NCBI GenBank assembly: GCA_016213845.1 | Contig: JACQZN010000071.1 | Location: 1-64,000 of the forward strand | Direction: 5' to 3' | Length of the DNA stretch: 64,000 nucleotides | Source of the DNA: Candidatus Wallbacteria bacterium | Lineage (GTDB): Bacteria > Muiribacteriota > UBA6191 > JACPRK01 | Part shown: positions 63,819 to 64,000 of the stretch, one piece after another | Position numbering within the stretch: the first letter of the stretch is position 1 | How the letters are laid out: each line of letters starts with the position of its first letter | Made by a program: the position numbers and the translations under genes | The notes under the pieces: model-generated | Seen by the model: the letters and a program-made list of their open reading frames with translations, nothing else | Databases searched by the model: none | Told to the model about the DNA's origin: nothing

Positions 63819-64000
63819 GGTGAGCCCTCAGGACGTCGACAGAGTCGTCGGAAATCAGATCCAGGCACCGCCCCCCGCGCAACCCGCTCGGCGTGCGTCA
63901 GATTTCGTGCAGGGCTTCGGATTCAGTTCCCGAATTCCCCCTCCGCTGCTCCGACTTCGTCCGTAGCCCTGAGGGGCGCCCTCGCTGCCGCTTGACAGCC
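63819..64000. other. Right-edge spacer without recognised gene
   Basis: The 182 bases after gcvT contain no convincing start, RNA or palindrome. A gcvH gene, if the glycine cleavage genes are clustered, would begin beyond the window. Confidence 0.6.

Overview
The window is high-GC DNA from a Gram-negative bacterium: it encodes outer-membrane efflux channels, lipoproteins with lipoboxes, a Tat-exported enzyme and O-antigen-type genes. Many genes start with GTG, genes are often joined by ATGA or GTGA overlaps, and spacers carry GC-rich stem-loop repeats. No rRNA or tRNA was recognised, so the phylum is not resolved. An uncultured Acidobacteriota, Planctomycetota, Myxococcota or Desulfobacterota-like lineage would fit.

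Layout, left to right. 1-0.7 kb: decayed IS91-type transposase and glycosyltransferase remnants. 0.7-2.8 kb: a fused fatty-acid desaturase plus AurF-like diiron oxygenase. 3.2-11.1 kb (minus strand): an MFS transporter, a Cys-rich exported protein and a heavy-metal RND efflux operon whose adaptor has three Trp-Cys/His-Gly-Val-Pro repeats. 11.5-15.7 kb: molybdate transporter modABC, then a membrane polyferredoxin and a small exported Cys protein. 15.8-18.0 kb: three phage-tail-collar (microcystin-dependent-protein-like) genes and a GNAT acetyltransferase. 18.3-23.6 kb: a RiPP locus of lasso-peptide type. It has an asparagine-synthetase-like cyclase, a sulfotransferase, two HPr-kinase-like proteins, an overlooked 54-residue precursor and a PqqD-like recognition protein, but no leader peptidase. 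23.6-30.2 kb: a second RND metal-efflux operon preceded by a duplicated scrap of its own pump gene. 30.4-35.8 kb: a membrane protein, an exported prokaryotic-YEATS-like protein and GDP-deoxysugar/glycosyltransferase genes.

36.0-47.8 kb looks like an arsenic or other oxyanion respiration island. A PhnD-like binding protein, a histidine kinase and a receiver-Fis regulator lie divergent from a sigma-54-like promoter. That promoter precedes a triheme cytochrome lipoprotein, a Tat-exported molybdopterin oxidoreductase of the ArrA/ArxA/TtrA clade, its 4Fe-4S subunit, a TorD-type chaperone and a polyferredoxin. The polyferredoxin is followed convergently by an ACR3 arsenite exporter and ArsR, with two matching candidate ArsR operators. 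The modABC genes at 11-14 kb could supply molybdenum for this enzyme.

48.2-63.8 kb holds an RmlD-like reductase and O-antigen ligase, an unknown exported protein, a Na+/H+ antiporter with a TrkA/RCK partner, two large lipoproteins, repeat-rich spacers with a second IS91 remnant, a PIN toxin-antitoxin pair and gcvT.

The two most notable signals are (i) a perfect 77-bp palindrome inserted in frame inside the polyferredoxin gene, with relatives at 35.94 and 48.13 kb, reminiscent of Rickettsia palindromic elements; and (ii) the RiPP locus, whose precursor leader aligns with the paeninodin pattern, whose predicted core would give an unusual 7-residue ring, and whose first kinase has lost two conserved residues.
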